DNA of 64,000 nucleotides from an uncultured Eubacterium sp. (GCA_910580075.1 CAJTVR010000003.1:40239-104238), one strand, 5' to 3'. Shown: positions 51,555 to 59,886, counted from the stretch's first letter. The notes: generated from the letters alone by a model not told the origin. A program made the numbers and translations.

Positions 51555-52799
51555 TTATTTTTCTGATAATTCTATGGATTCGTCGAATGAAAACCTGCCT
51601 ACAACATCTGTGTATTCATAGGTCAGGCTTCCAAATATTTTTTTAACTGTATGGAAAGGCAGAAACCGGAGAATCGGATTGAACACAGGAGTCGTCCATA
51701 TTTTATGGCCGTTTTTTGCAGCGACTTTTTTTACCATCTGTGTCGTTACTGTATATTCCTTATTCTGGGCAAAAAACAGGCCATATGCTTCCCTGTCAAT
51801 GATTCTTTTTACAAATTCACATAAATTTCCAATGTATATCATAGACCGCCTGTTTTTAAAGTCTGGAAATACCGGACTTTTTAAAGCAAAAGAGCGCAGT
51901 GCCTGATAATTTCCCCTGCACCCTTTCCCGTAAACCATCGGCGGCCTTATGACTGCTACTTTAAAATTCTGGCAGTTCATCATTTCTAACGCTTCATCCG
52001 CTGACAGTTTCGATTCTCCGTAAGCAGAATCCGGATAAGGAACGTCGCTTTTTTTAATTTCTCCAGTCACTTTTCCATATACGCTCATACTGCTTAAAAA
52101 TATAAACTGCCCTGCGCCGGCCTCTTTCGCAGCCTGTGCAGTCTTCACCGTCAGATCCCTGTTAATCTCATAGTATAAAGCCCTGTTTTCATTCGTTTCT
52201 TTTTGGTGCGCAATACCGGCAGCATGAAATACGACATCACAGCCTTTAAAAATTTCCGGTTCCGGCTCCAGCCCGACCGTACTGATGCAGCTGACGTCAT
52301 ACATGTCTGAACTGCTTTCCAGATATGCTTTTACACTTTCTCCTATATACGAACCTTTGCCTGTAATCAGTATCCGTTTGGTTTTGCATGGTACAGTGGA
52401 GATATCTTCATAATTATGGCTGGCATTACTGCAGGCATCTGTTATTTCCCGCTTTCTTTTCGTGCGTCCTGGTCTTCCTGATCTGTCACTCTTTTCCATT
52501 TTTTTGAAGCAATGGCTTTTATGGGATAAACGTTTTTGAAACAATCTTCTTTCCGATAAACTTTTCTGCCAAAAGTCCTGTTCGTTCCTGCCGTTGAATC
52601 TAATTCCTGCAGTTTCACATATTCCAGCCAGATAAACCCCCTCAGCCAGTAATCCTTTTAACTGATTCACCACTTTTCTGCTCCGTCTCCATTTCTGTTT
52701 TATTCTTATAAGAAGGCGTGCTTCGCCATATCTGCAGCTTTTTAAGCTCCAGACATTTACGCACCTGTATGCGTGGTATCTGACACTTCCCCGGACCAT
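51555..52799 (-). CDS. NAD-dependent epimerase/dehydratase with unexplained N-terminal extension
   Basis: The core (about residues 143-414) is an extended SDR: RILITGKGSYIGESVKAYL, DVVFHAAGIAHQKE, FIFLSSMSVYGKV, the catalytic YGESK, and VIRPPMVYGKGCRGNY. It resembles UDP-glucose 4-epimerase or dTDP-sugar reductase relatives in Firmicute capsule loci. The first 142 residues are basic, low in hydrophobics and unlike any domain I know. ATG 52799 (GAAGG upstream) and ATG 52500 are candidate starts, and part of the extension may be non-coding. It is a paralogue of 30602-31471, but with an intact active-site tyrosine. Confidence 0.75.
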   Translation of the reverse strand: MVRGSVRYHAYRCVNVWSLKSCRYGEARLLIRIKQKWRRSRKVVNQLKGLLAEGVYLAGICETAGIRFNGRNEQDFWQKSLSERRLFQKRLSHKSHCFKKMEKSDRSGRPGRTKRKREITDACSNASHNYEDISTVPCKTKRILITGKGSYIGESVKAYLESSSDMYDVSCISTVGLEPEPEIFKGCDVVFHAAGIAHQKETNENRALYYEINRDLTVKTAQAAKEAGAGQFIFLSSMSVYGKVTGEIKKSDVPYPDSAYGESKLSADEALEMMNCQNFKVAVIRPPMVYGKGCRGNYQALRSFALKSPVFPDFKNRRSMIYIGNLCEFVKRIIDREAYGLFFAQNKEYTVTTQMVKKVAAKNGHKIWTTPVFNPILRFLPFHTVKKIFGSLTYEYTDVVGRFSFDESIELSEK

Positions 52800-52881
52800 G
52801 CAGCCTTCAGACTCTCATGCCCTGGTTTCGTTTTCTGATTCTTGCAAAAATATAATCTGTGCCGCATCTGCTTTCCGGTTC

Positions 52882-53787
52882 TTATAAAAGCGAAACTGCA
52901 CCCAGTACATTCATTCCGTTTTCATGATAAAAATACATAGCATCGTCAATCATACGATGTGTCGTAAACCCTAATCTGCATATCAAAAGAATACTTTCAT
53001 CATCTGCCAGGCTCTCCCATGCATCTGCATCCATACCGGCATCGGCCGTTTTCAAATGAATACCATGGCTGTTCAGCCGTTCTTTCATGCTTTCCAGGCA
53101 TTGTGTTTCTTTTTCGCCGAGTGTAACATCACAGACAGCATACAGATTTTTTATTTTCCTCCTGTTACAGGTCATACAAATCCGGTTTAACAGCTTTTCT
53201 TCCTCCTGCTTTTCTGAATCTTTTGAGCCTGTGCACAAAGACTTAGCGGTTTTGATTTTTTTGCCGGATACTGGAATCGTGCCATATACCGGAAATGTAT
53301 AAATTCGTCTCATTTCATCGGTGCTTTTGATCTTGTCGCAGAAAATATAGATGCATGTATAGACACCGCAGTATACAAAAACTCCTGCAAACAGTCCAAG
53401 CAATACATACTTCCTGAAAGTACTGGAACGCTCATCCGCTCCAGCTTCCCCATTGCCGGTTTCTGACAGATTTTCATCCTCATCTTTCTCAATGCCTGCT
53501 TCTTTTTTATAGACTGCAAGCTGATCTTTACTAAAAGCATCTGTCATTGCTTTCAGATTTGTATAATTTGAAGATAAAAGAGCTTTTTTATCACGCTGCT
53601 GCGACTGCAGTCCGCTGTCTGCTGTTATACTTTCCATACTGTTTACAAGCTCCAGCCTGTGGTTTCCTGCATTTTTTTTCACACTGGCAGAATAATTTTT
53701 GAGTGCCTTTTGCAATGTTTCAGCCATTTTTTTCGCAGCATGCACATCTTTACCGGTCACTTCTGCATAAAAAAGAGATTCTTCCAT
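52882..53787 (-). CDS. C-terminal part of split Wzz-like chain-length protein
   Basis: 301 codons directly after an in-frame TAG. It starts MEESLFYAEVTGKDVHAAKKMAETLQKALKNY, a region that in Wzz/CpsC proteins precedes the second membrane helix, here at about residues 127-150 (KYVLLGLFAGVFVYCGVYTCIYIF). A cytoplasmic tail of about 140 residues (NLYAVCDVTLGEKETQCLESMKERL...ILLICRLGFTTHRMIDDAMYFYHENGMNVLGAVSLL) resembles a BY-kinase-type Rossmann domain without its P-loop; that resemblance is my inference. An ATG immediately follows the stop, so restart is conceivable. Confidence 0.7.
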   Translation of the reverse strand: MEESLFYAEVTGKDVHAAKKMAETLQKALKNYSASVKKNAGNHRLELVNSMESITADSGLQSQQRDKKALLSSNYTNLKAMTDAFSKDQLAVYKKEAGIEKDEDENLSETGNGEAGADERSSTFRKYVLLGLFAGVFVYCGVYTCIYIFCDKIKSTDEMRRIYTFPVYGTIPVSGKKIKTAKSLCTGSKDSEKQEEEKLLNRICMTCNRRKIKNLYAVCDVTLGEKETQCLESMKERLNSHGIHLKTADAGMDADAWESLADDESILLICRLGFTTHRMIDDAMYFYHENGMNVLGAVSLL

Positions 53788-54327
53788 CTACTCTGCATCA
53801 TCCGTAATCACCCGGTAAGAAGAAGCAGATGTCTTCTGATAGGCAGACAAAAGTTCGGCCAGACAGTTTTTGTCCAGTTTTTCAAAACCGCCGGATTTTA
53901 GCATCTCATCTGCAGCCCCGCCATTTGATATATAGTTCAGATAGCTTTCTGTAATCGTCTGCAGCCTGCTGCTATTAGCACCGTCTATGCAGTAAAGCAT
54001 GACATATCTGCTTTTATGGTACGGGTCCAGCTGCATAAGCACAGAACTGTCCAGATATGTCTGGAGCCCTCTGATTTCCTCAGTCAGCCTGACGGCATCA
54101 CAAACAGCCCGTTCTTCGGCCTGAGTCAGTTCCGCTTCTTTTGCAATATCACTCCCCGTCTCTTTCAGGCTGTCTTTTTCTTTCAGCCATCCGTATCCGC
54201 CTAAAACCAGAGCAAATACCAGCGCACAGACCATAATCTTTTCCCACTGGGTACAGAGCCTGTAAACCAGGTCTGTGAAATCAATTTCTACATCTTCTGT
54301 CCTTTTCCAGGAATACTGTCCGTCCAT
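53788..54327 (-). CDS. N-terminal part of split Wzz-like chain-length protein
   Basis: 179 residues from ATG 54327 (AGAGGAAA upstream): a cytoplasmic lead, VEIDFTDLVYRLCTQWEKI, then a membrane helix (MVCALVFALVLGGYGWL), the usual start of Wzz/CpsC polysaccharide co-polymerases. The extracytoplasmic portion is helical (AELTQAEERAVCDAVRLTEEIRGLQTYLDSSVLMQLDPYHKS). It ends at TAG 53788-53790. The next codon in the same frame is ATG, and the reading continues to a second membrane helix, so an amber mutation appears to have split one gene of about 480 codons. Confidence 0.75.
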   Translation of the reverse strand: MDGQYSWKRTEDVEIDFTDLVYRLCTQWEKIMVCALVFALVLGGYGWLKEKDSLKETGSDIAKEAELTQAEERAVCDAVRLTEEIRGLQTYLDSSVLMQLDPYHKSRYVMLYCIDGANSSRLQTITESYLNYISNGGAADEMLKSGGFEKLDKNCLAELLSAYQKTSASSYRVITDDAE

Positions 54328-54344
54328 TCTTGTATGTTTTCCTC

Positions 54345-54722
54345 TCAATTCTCATTCATAATCTCTGCCACGGATTTCATAATCCTGACATACATCGCAT
54401 AACTGTCCGCCGTCTGCGCTCCTTCTCTGTCTGCCTTTTTTGCAGGCTGTCTTTTTTGGCTCTTATCCGACAGCTTCCACATATCCAGCACAGATGCAGG
54501 CGCATACTCCTCGCCAAAGAGAATCCCTCCTGCGTCAGCATCCAGCGTTTTACAGATATTTGCAAAGGTTTCCAGGCTCATACACCGTGTCCCGCGCTCA
54601 ATATGGCCCATAAACGAAAGGCAGATTCCGCATTCCTTTGCAAGAATGCCCTGTGATATTCCTTTTGCTTTTCTGGCTTTACGGATTCTCATTCCAATGC
54701 TGGTATAATCCAGTTTCTGCAT
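54345..54722 (-). CDS. XRE family transcriptional regulator, first gene of the polysaccharide locus
   Basis: 125 residues with an HTH_3 domain at about 8-65: IGMRIRKARKAKGISQGILAKECGICLSFMGHIERGTRCMSLETFANICKTL. The C-terminal half is linker plus a short helix, with no obvious ligand domain. It lies upstream of the Wzz-like gene and is the first gene of the leftward cluster, a position often held by capsule regulators in Lachnospiraceae. Inverted repeats just upstream of its start (54749-54777) and a near-copy at 55049-55070 are candidate operators. GGGAGGAG precedes the ATG. Confidence 0.85.
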   Translation of the reverse strand: MQKLDYTSIGMRIRKARKAKGISQGILAKECGICLSFMGHIERGTRCMSLETFANICKTLDADAGGILFGEEYAPASVLDMWKLSDKSQKRQPAKKADREGAQTADSYAMYVRIMKSVAEIMNEN

Positions 54723-54748
54723 AGGCTCCTCCCTTGTGCAATTCTAAT

Positions 54749-54777
54749 GCATAACATTTTACAGCAAACTGTTATGC
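54749..54777. promoter_or_regulatory. Candidate operator of the polysaccharide locus
   Basis: GCATAACA (54749-54756) and TGTTATGC (54770-54777) form a perfect 8-base inverted repeat with a 13-base spacer, 27 bases upstream of the XRE ATG. Bases 54755-54776 recur inverted at 55049-55070 with 20 of 22 identical. Confidence 0.55.
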
Positions 54778-55573
54778 CCGGTATGATTATGAAAAGTCTG
54801 GAAAATCCTTTATTTATGCGCTGTCTGAAGATCTTTGCAACTGGACATTTTTTTGTAAAATCATGCAATTATACTTTTCATCCATTACTATTCCGGCTTT
54901 ATGTATCGTTTTTGTTTTTTGAAAATTTGTTGCATTTTGCACAAAAAATGACTTGAGAAATGCGAAATATAAATGGGAAATTATAGAAAATATACTAAAT
55001 TAATCTTTAGAGTTGCAAAAAGAAAGAAACTACTATAAAATGCTTACAGATAACAATTTGCTGTAAAATGTTTACTATTAGTAAATAACCGCATATTCTA
55101 TAATTCCTTTATACAAAGCATCTATGAAAAAAACAGTAAATACTAAAAGCGCGATCAATGCCATAAAGCCAAAACGAAAACCACAGCGCTTGTACTTTAG
55201 TATTTTCCCGCTCTTTATAGTAAGCTGCTCTGTTCAGGATGCCGGCTTTCCTTTCCGCCCAGCCATTTATAATTAAAATGGCTTATTACATTTGCTATAA
55301 CAGAAATAATCAGCATCTGCTTTTATCTCCTGCGTAACACTGTCTTCGCCCAGTTAAAAATAAACTTCGGGAATCGGCTGGATTTCAATATATATCAGAA
55401 TGCCCTGCCAGAAAGAGGACATTTAAATACTTCTTCATATCACCAGCCAGAATTAATAAATACCGCCTGATTCATACCCATTCATGTTTTCTAAATTTAT
55501 CAAACACGCTCTTGAAAAACTGAATACAGCAAATACATCACACGTATCTGCCAGACGTATTCCAGAATCCTAT
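54778..55573. other. AT-rich intergenic region upstream of the polysaccharide locus
   Basis: About 800 bases between divergent genes. It should hold the promoter of the leftward operon, but no single -35/-10 pair is compelling in the AT-rich sequence. On the minus strand at 55078-55164 there is a 28-codon frame, MALIALLVFTVFFIDALYKGIIEYAVIY, that would form one membrane helix; it has no clear ribosome site and may be a relic. No other gene was recognised. Confidence 0.4.
55049..55070. promoter_or_regulatory. Second copy of the candidate operator sequence
   Basis: A 22-base sequence (AACAATTTGCTGTAAAATG core) matching the reverse complement of 54755-54776 at 20 positions, about 290 bases away. 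Paired sites of this kind suggest cooperative binding or looping by the XRE regulator; untested. Confidence 0.5.
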
Positions 55574-55602
55574 TTTACTTTTTCCTCCATCTGTTGTATA
55601 AT
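55574..55602 (+). promoter_or_regulatory. Promoter of the TtcA-like gene
   Basis: TTTACT (55574-55579) and consensus TATAAT (55597-55602), spacer 17, 30 bases before the ATG at 55632. GGAGG follows at 55622-55626. Confidence 0.65.
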
Positions 55603-55631
55603 GGGAAAAGTTCAAAAAACCGGAGGAAGCC

Positions 55632-56357
55632 ATGGATATTCGAAAATTATTAAGCTATGCACGCCAGGCGGCTGACGATTATAACCTGATCGAAGAAAAT
55701 GACAAAATTGCAGTAGGAATTTCCGGCGGAAAAGATTCTGTTACACTGCTTTACGCTTTAAAAAAGCTGCAGAGATTTTACCCCAGACACTTTGAACTGA
55801 CTGCTATTACCATTCATCCTGGATTTGAGGAATTTGACCTGAAACCTCTTGAGGTATTTTGTGAAGAGCTGGACGTGCCTTATGAAATCGTTCCGACACA
55901 GATTGCAGAGATTGTTTTTCAGGAAAAGAAATCTAAAAGTCCATGCTCCTTATGCGCAAAACTCCGGAAGGGAGCATTTGGTGAAGCTGCAAAAAAACAC
56001 GGATGTAACAAAATAGCTTATGCACATCACAGGGATGATTTGATTGAAACTATGCTGCTTTCCCTTTTTTATGAAGGCCAGTTTCATTCTTTTTCTCCAA
56101 AGACAAAACTTGAGCGTACAGGAATGACATTAATTCGTCCTTTAATATATGTACCAGAGGCAGAAGTAATAGGATTTCAGCGCAGATATCAGATACCATC
56201 TGTCACAAATCCCTGTCCGGCTGACGGACATACAAAAAGGCAGTATATAAAGGAGCTTCTGAAAAAACTAAATCAGGACAATCCAGGTATCAAAAACCGA
56301 ATGTTTGCAGCCATTCATTCAGCTTCGTTTGAAGACTGGCCGCAGATCAATGTATAA
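55632..56357 (+). CDS. TtcA/TilS-family tRNA thiolation protein
   Basis: 241 residues of the PP-loop ATPase superfamily. The PP-loop SGGKDS is at residues 31-36. Cysteines C105 and C108 in SPCSLCAKLRKG and the cysteine in TNPCPADG match the iron-sulfur-binding positions of TtcA-type 2-thiocytidine enzymes, and AYAHHRDDLIETMLLSLFY is the accompanying family motif. Expected reaction: ATP-activated sulfur insertion into a tRNA base. It has its own promoter and GGAGG. Confidence 0.9.
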   Translation: MDIRKLLSYARQAADDYNLIEENDKIAVGISGGKDSVTLLYALKKLQRFYPRHFELTAITIHPGFEEFDLKPLEVFCEELDVPYEIVPTQIAEIVFQEKKSKSPCSLCAKLRKGAFGEAAKKHGCNKIAYAHHRDDLIETMLLSLFYEGQFHSFSPKTKLERTGMTLIRPLIYVPEAEVIGFQRRYQIPSVTNPCPADGHTKRQYIKELLKKLNQDNPGIKNRMFAAIHSASFEDWPQINV

Positions 56358-56544
56358 ATTCCATAAAGGAATGTACTTTAAATTCACGTTAAGACATGTA
56401 AGATTCCCTTCATGCAGCATACATAAACCTGGGAATATAACTTTAAGTTCCAGTGTAAAAGATCATAACGGAATATTATGTTATAATTTAATTTTAATAA
56501 TGCAAAGAACAAAATAACCCATCTTAGATAAGGCAGGTTTTATT

Positions 56545-57591
56545 ATGGAAAAAACATACCATGAAAAAGTTAAAATCGAAAATGAACTGAAACTGCGGGA
56601 AATGGCAAAAGAACTGCCGCGTTTCTGCCAGGAATTTTTTCTGGGAACAGAACACACCACTTCTTCACGCACACGGCTTGCATATGCCTATGATTTAGGT
56701 ATCTTTTTCTCATTTCTGCATGAGAATAATCCGCTCTGCGGCAAATATGAAATTAGCAGTATCCCGATTTCTTTTCTGGATATGATTACACCGCTCGATA
56801 TTGAAGAATACTTAAACTACTTAAAAGTATATACAAAAGACGGTGTAGAACATACCAATGACGAGCGCGGCATTTCCAGAAAACTTGCCAGCCTGAGAAG
56901 TTTTTACAACTACTTCTTCCGCAAACAGCTGATTAAAACGAATCCTCCAGATCTTGTGAAACCGCCAAAGCTTCATGAAAAAGAAATTATCCGTCTGGAT
57001 GTAGATGAAGTGGCAATGCTCTTAGATGAAGTAGAATCCGGTGAAAAACTTTCCCCGCACCAGCTGGCATATCATGAACAGACCAAGCTGAGAGATTTAG
57101 CACTTCTCTCCCTGCTTCTTGGAACCGGAATCCGTGTGTCGGAATGTGTGGGTATTGACATTCAGGATTTAGATTTTAAAAATAACGGTGTAAAAGTGCG
57201 TCGCAAAGGCGGGGCTGAAGTAATTGTTTATTTTAATGACGAAGTAGCTGAAGCACTTTTAGACTATCTGGAAGTGCGTAATGAAACAACTGCAGTAGAC
57301 GGACATGCGAATGCTTTATTTTTATCGATGCAGCGAAAACGCATCGGAGTGCGTTCCGTAGAAAAACTTGTAAAAAAATATGCCCAGCTTGTTACAACTG
57401 TCAAGCGTATTACACCGCATAAACTCCGCAGTACATTCGGCACTAATCTGTATCAGGAAACTGGAGATATTTATCTGGTTGCAGATGTTCTTGGTCATAA
57501 AGATGTCAATACAACAAGACGCCATTATGCAGCCCAGGCAGATGCCAGAAGACGGCAGGCGGCAAAAATGGTGCAGCTGCGGGAAAAATAA
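56545..57591 (+). CDS. Tyrosine recombinase, Xer-like
   Basis: 348 residues. An N-terminal SAM-like core-binding domain (about 35-135) precedes the catalytic domain. Catalytic residues: R197 in GTGIRVSE, a lysine in KVRRKGGAE, H292-x-x-R295 in PHKLRSTF, H318 in LGHKDVNTT, and tyrosine Y328 in RRHYAAQ. The size and the absence of phage or element genes nearby suggest a housekeeping chromosome-dimer recombinase (XerC/XerS-like) rather than an integrase. No dif-like site was identified. It is followed by an inverted-repeat hairpin. Confidence 0.88.
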   Translation: MEKTYHEKVKIENELKLREMAKELPRFCQEFFLGTEHTTSSRTRLAYAYDLGIFFSFLHENNPLCGKYEISSIPISFLDMITPLDIEEYLNYLKVYTKDGVEHTNDERGISRKLASLRSFYNYFFRKQLIKTNPPDLVKPPKLHEKEIIRLDVDEVAMLLDEVESGEKLSPHQLAYHEQTKLRDLALLSLLLGTGIRVSECVGIDIQDLDFKNNGVKVRRKGGAEVIVYFNDEVAEALLDYLEVRNETTAVDGHANALFLSMQRKRIGVRSVEKLVKKYAQLVTTVKRITPHKLRSTFGTNLYQETGDIYLVADVLGHKDVNTTRRHYAAQADARRRQAAKMVQLREK

Positions 57592-57646
57592 TGATGCTGC
57601 GCAATCTTCTGCTTTAGCTGCATTTTTGCAGGAAAGTATGACTTAA

Positions 57647-57731
57647 CCGGACGCCAGGCGGAGACACTTTTTCCTTTTTCTGTTCCGCTTACGAACAGAA
57701 AAAGGAAAAAGTGTCTCTTCCCAGCGTCCGG
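57647..57731. repeat. Dispersed inverted-repeat element, copy B (arms only)
   Basis: An 85-base near-perfect hairpin: CCGGACGC...CTTTTTCCTTTTTCTGTTC paired with its reverse complement around a 7-base loop at 57686-57692. The arm sequence closely matches the left arm of copy C (63787 onward) and resembles copy A, but the interior with the covarying stems is missing. It starts 55 bases after the recombinase stop. It could act as an mRNA 3' end but lacks a T-run. Confidence 0.8.
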
Positions 57732-57972
57732 CTAATCTATACTTTTCGGCGAATTACACGCTCTAATGCTCCATCCAGTCAGCGCAACAGGCGCAACGAA
57801 AGATTCCAGCATGGTTGCGCACCTTAAAACTTCCCGTCTGATGACGATATGTATCATCAGGCTTTTGGGAAATGTATCTCTTGATCATGTGAATATACCT
57901 GTAATTTTTCACGGAGCATGCTCCATATCTTTGTGCCACAGTTCCTGCCACTGTCAGCTTCCAATGCCGGTG

Positions 57973-58704
57973 TTATTTTCTGACGGCTGCTTTTACCAGC
58001 AGCATCATCGGACGGCGCAGCTCATCTTTCATACCTGGTATATCCATCATTTTTTCCGGCGGCTTTGCTTCCTCCACAGCTTCAAGCTCAAAACCGTTAT
58101 TCAATAATCCCATCAGTATCTGCGTAAGTGTATGATGCTGTTTTATTACATCGCATCCCAGAAAGTGTGTCTTTCGTTCTCCCGGAAAGAAATAGTGATC
58201 AACCGGCCAGCAGAGAGGTTTATGATCATCTGTATAAACCCAGTCCTGTTCTTTTCCTGCGGTGAAAACCGGGTGTTCTATATTAAAAATAAATATCCCA
58301 TCCGGTTTTAGCGTCCTATGTACTTTTTGAAATACCGCCTCAAGATCACTAATATAATGAAGGGCCAGATTGGATACCGCACAGTCCCACATATTTTCCG
58401 GATACTCATATGCTTCTATTCCACAGACCCTGTAACTAATCTGTTTTTCAACATTGCGTCTGTGTGCTTCTGTAATCATGTTTCTGCTTAGATCGATCCC
58501 TAACACCTGTGCGGCACCCTGATCTGCTGCAAACTTACAATGCCATCCGTAGCCGCATCCCAGGTCAAGAACCGTTTTTCCATGCAGCGGCGGAAATAGT
58601 TCCTTTAACTGATGCCATTCTCCTGCTGCACTCAGTCCATCCCTGCTGCGGGACATATTCGCATATTCTTTAAAAAATATTTGATTATCGTATTCATTTT
58701 TCAT
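57973..58704 (-). CDS. Class I SAM-dependent methyltransferase
   Basis: 243 residues. Motif I is TVLDLGCGYGWHCKFAADQGA (about residues 40-60), followed by VLGIDLSRNMITEA and WDCAVSNLALHYISDLEAVFQKVHRTLKPDGIFIFNIEHPVF. The early NMSRSRDGLSAAGEWHQLKELFP is common in small-molecule methyltransferases of Firmicutes. The substrate is unknown. The gene stands alone on the minus strand and is not linked to the polysaccharide locus. Confidence 0.87.
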   Translation of the reverse strand: MKNEYDNQIFFKEYANMSRSRDGLSAAGEWHQLKELFPPLHGKTVLDLGCGYGWHCKFAADQGAAQVLGIDLSRNMITEAHRRNVEKQISYRVCGIEAYEYPENMWDCAVSNLALHYISDLEAVFQKVHRTLKPDGIFIFNIEHPVFTAGKEQDWVYTDDHKPLCWPVDHYFFPGERKTHFLGCDVIKQHHTLTQILMGLLNNGFELEAVEEAKPPEKMMDIPGMKDELRRPMMLLVKAAVRK

Positions 58705-59145
58705 GACTGGTAATCCTATGCGTTACCGGAAAACATATAAAAAGCTAAAAAAACTTTGATGTTCCATTCCTGCTTTACCGTGTATGCTTTTGCACTGAAA
58801 AAACAGACACTGCCCGCAGTTACCTGTACATTCCATAGGCGTAAACTCCTGACGAACGTACCCGTACGCCGGTAACATTTTCCTTTCTTATTGTTTTCAT
58901 ATCTTCTGGATCTGAAACGCTGCAGCCTTCCAGATAAAAATGCATATGTATGCCTCTCAGCTATAACAATATTATCACAAGCTTTTTTATCACTCAATAT
59001 ATGTTTTCATAGTACGCAGTCAAAACAAAGCTATTATCTATCAACAAATACAAAAATTCTGTTTCTTTTCGTTTCCGTGTCTCTAAAAAAACAAGCACTG
59101 GACATATAAACAAAAACACCCCGGGCACAGCTAAACATAATTATT
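58705..59145. other. Intergenic region without recognised genes
   Basis: About 440 bases between two minus-strand genes. Short open frames are present, but none has a credible start with ribosome site or a recognisable protein. No clear repeat or terminator other than a weak GC-rich stem (CACCCCGGGCAC, about 59118-59129) followed on the minus strand by GTTTTTG, which could end the LysM-protein transcript. Confidence 0.4.
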
Positions 59146-59472
59146 TCATTCATAATACGGGATAATCAGATAAGCTCCGGCATGCAGATCCTCATCTGCC
59201 ATATGGTTTAAATATTTAATCTTTCTTATATATTGTCTGATACTTTTATATTCACTTGTATAATAGCGTTTTGATATGTCCCATAAGGATTCTCCTGAAT
59301 GTACCTGTACACTTGCATAGTATTCAGGTTTCTGCGTCTCTTCTCTGCTTTCCGGACCAGATAATACATGGTATAAAACCAAGACAGTGCAAAACAGAAA
59401 AAAAGAAATCTGCAAAATGCCTGTGATGATTACTGCCATACCGTGGAACTGTTGAGAAAATAAACGATTCAT
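59146..59472 (-). CDS. LysM-domain membrane protein, YneA-like SOS division suppressor
   Basis: 108 residues: a short cytoplasmic start, one membrane helix at about residues 13-36 (VIITGILQISFFLFCTVLVLYHVL), then a single LysM domain (YASVQVHSGESLWDISKRYYTSEYKSIRQYIRKIKYLNHMADEDLHAGAYLIIPYYE). This is the architecture of YneA-type inhibitors that delay septation during SOS. Two LexA-type boxes lie just upstream of the start, which supports that role. GGAGGAGG precedes the ATG. A lexA gene is not in the window. Confidence 0.82.
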   Translation of the reverse strand: MNRLFSQQFHGMAVIITGILQISFFLFCTVLVLYHVLSGPESREETQKPEYYASVQVHSGESLWDISKRYYTSEYKSIRQYIRKIKYLNHMADEDLHAGAYLIIPYYE

Positions 59473-59489
59473 CTTACCCTCCTCCTATA

Positions 59490-59536
59490 CAAACGTTTGT
59501 TCGATATCATCATTATACATGCAGAACATATGTTTG
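59490..59536 (-). promoter_or_regulatory. Two LexA (SOS) box-like sites upstream of the YneA-like gene
   Basis: Read on the minus strand, CGAACAAACGTTTG (59490-59503) fits the Gram-positive SOS consensus CGAACrnryGTTyG, and CAAACATATGTTCT (59523-59536) has the same half-site arrangement with two changes. They lie 18 and 51 bases upstream of the ATG, overlapping the expected promoter. Confidence 0.75.
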
Positions 59537-59613
59537 TCAACAGGAAATAAATCATCCATTTTATGATCTGATAATTGCAAAATCTAAAACTGCAGTTATG
59601 AATTTACAGCAGG

Positions 59614-59717
59614 CAGGGGGCTGTCGCACCAAATAAAACATATACAAGATATCGTATAAAAGAATGATTTTAATCAGCCATATCTTGTATCTATTTTCTT
59701 AATGCGACAGCCCCCTG
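59614..59717. repeat. MITE-like palindromic element, copy 1
   Basis: A 104-base element with perfect 15-base terminal inverted repeats CAGGGGGCTGTCGCA (59614-59628) and TGCGACAGCCCCCTG (59703-59717), plus an inner 10-base pair TACAAGATAT / ATATCTTGTA (59643-59652, 59680-59689). No coding capacity. The ends look like insertion-sequence termini, so it is probably mobilised in trans. Confidence 0.75.
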
Positions 59718-59886
59718 TTACAAAACAGCAGCGAACTGTTAATATTGAAATAAAGAGACTGCCCGTTCCTGTGTCTTGGTTTCTAAACAGATAAAACCGC
59801 CAGCTCCTAAAAAATGCCTGCCCACACATTCATTTTCAGGCCGGATTATTCATTTTGGACTCCGGTCTGCTCTCAATTCAAAACAA

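Noticed and set aside
53788..53790. UAG recoding or suppression, suggested by in-frame TAG codons in two otherwise continuous genes
   Set aside because: Several intact genes in the window (mreB, minC, minD) end in TAG, and the acyltransferase has an independent frameshift, so ordinary nonsense mutations are simpler.
58716..58997. A 93-codon minus-strand open frame upstream of the methyltransferase
   Set aside because: No family resemblance, no convincing ribosome site, and mixed composition typical of non-coding sequence.
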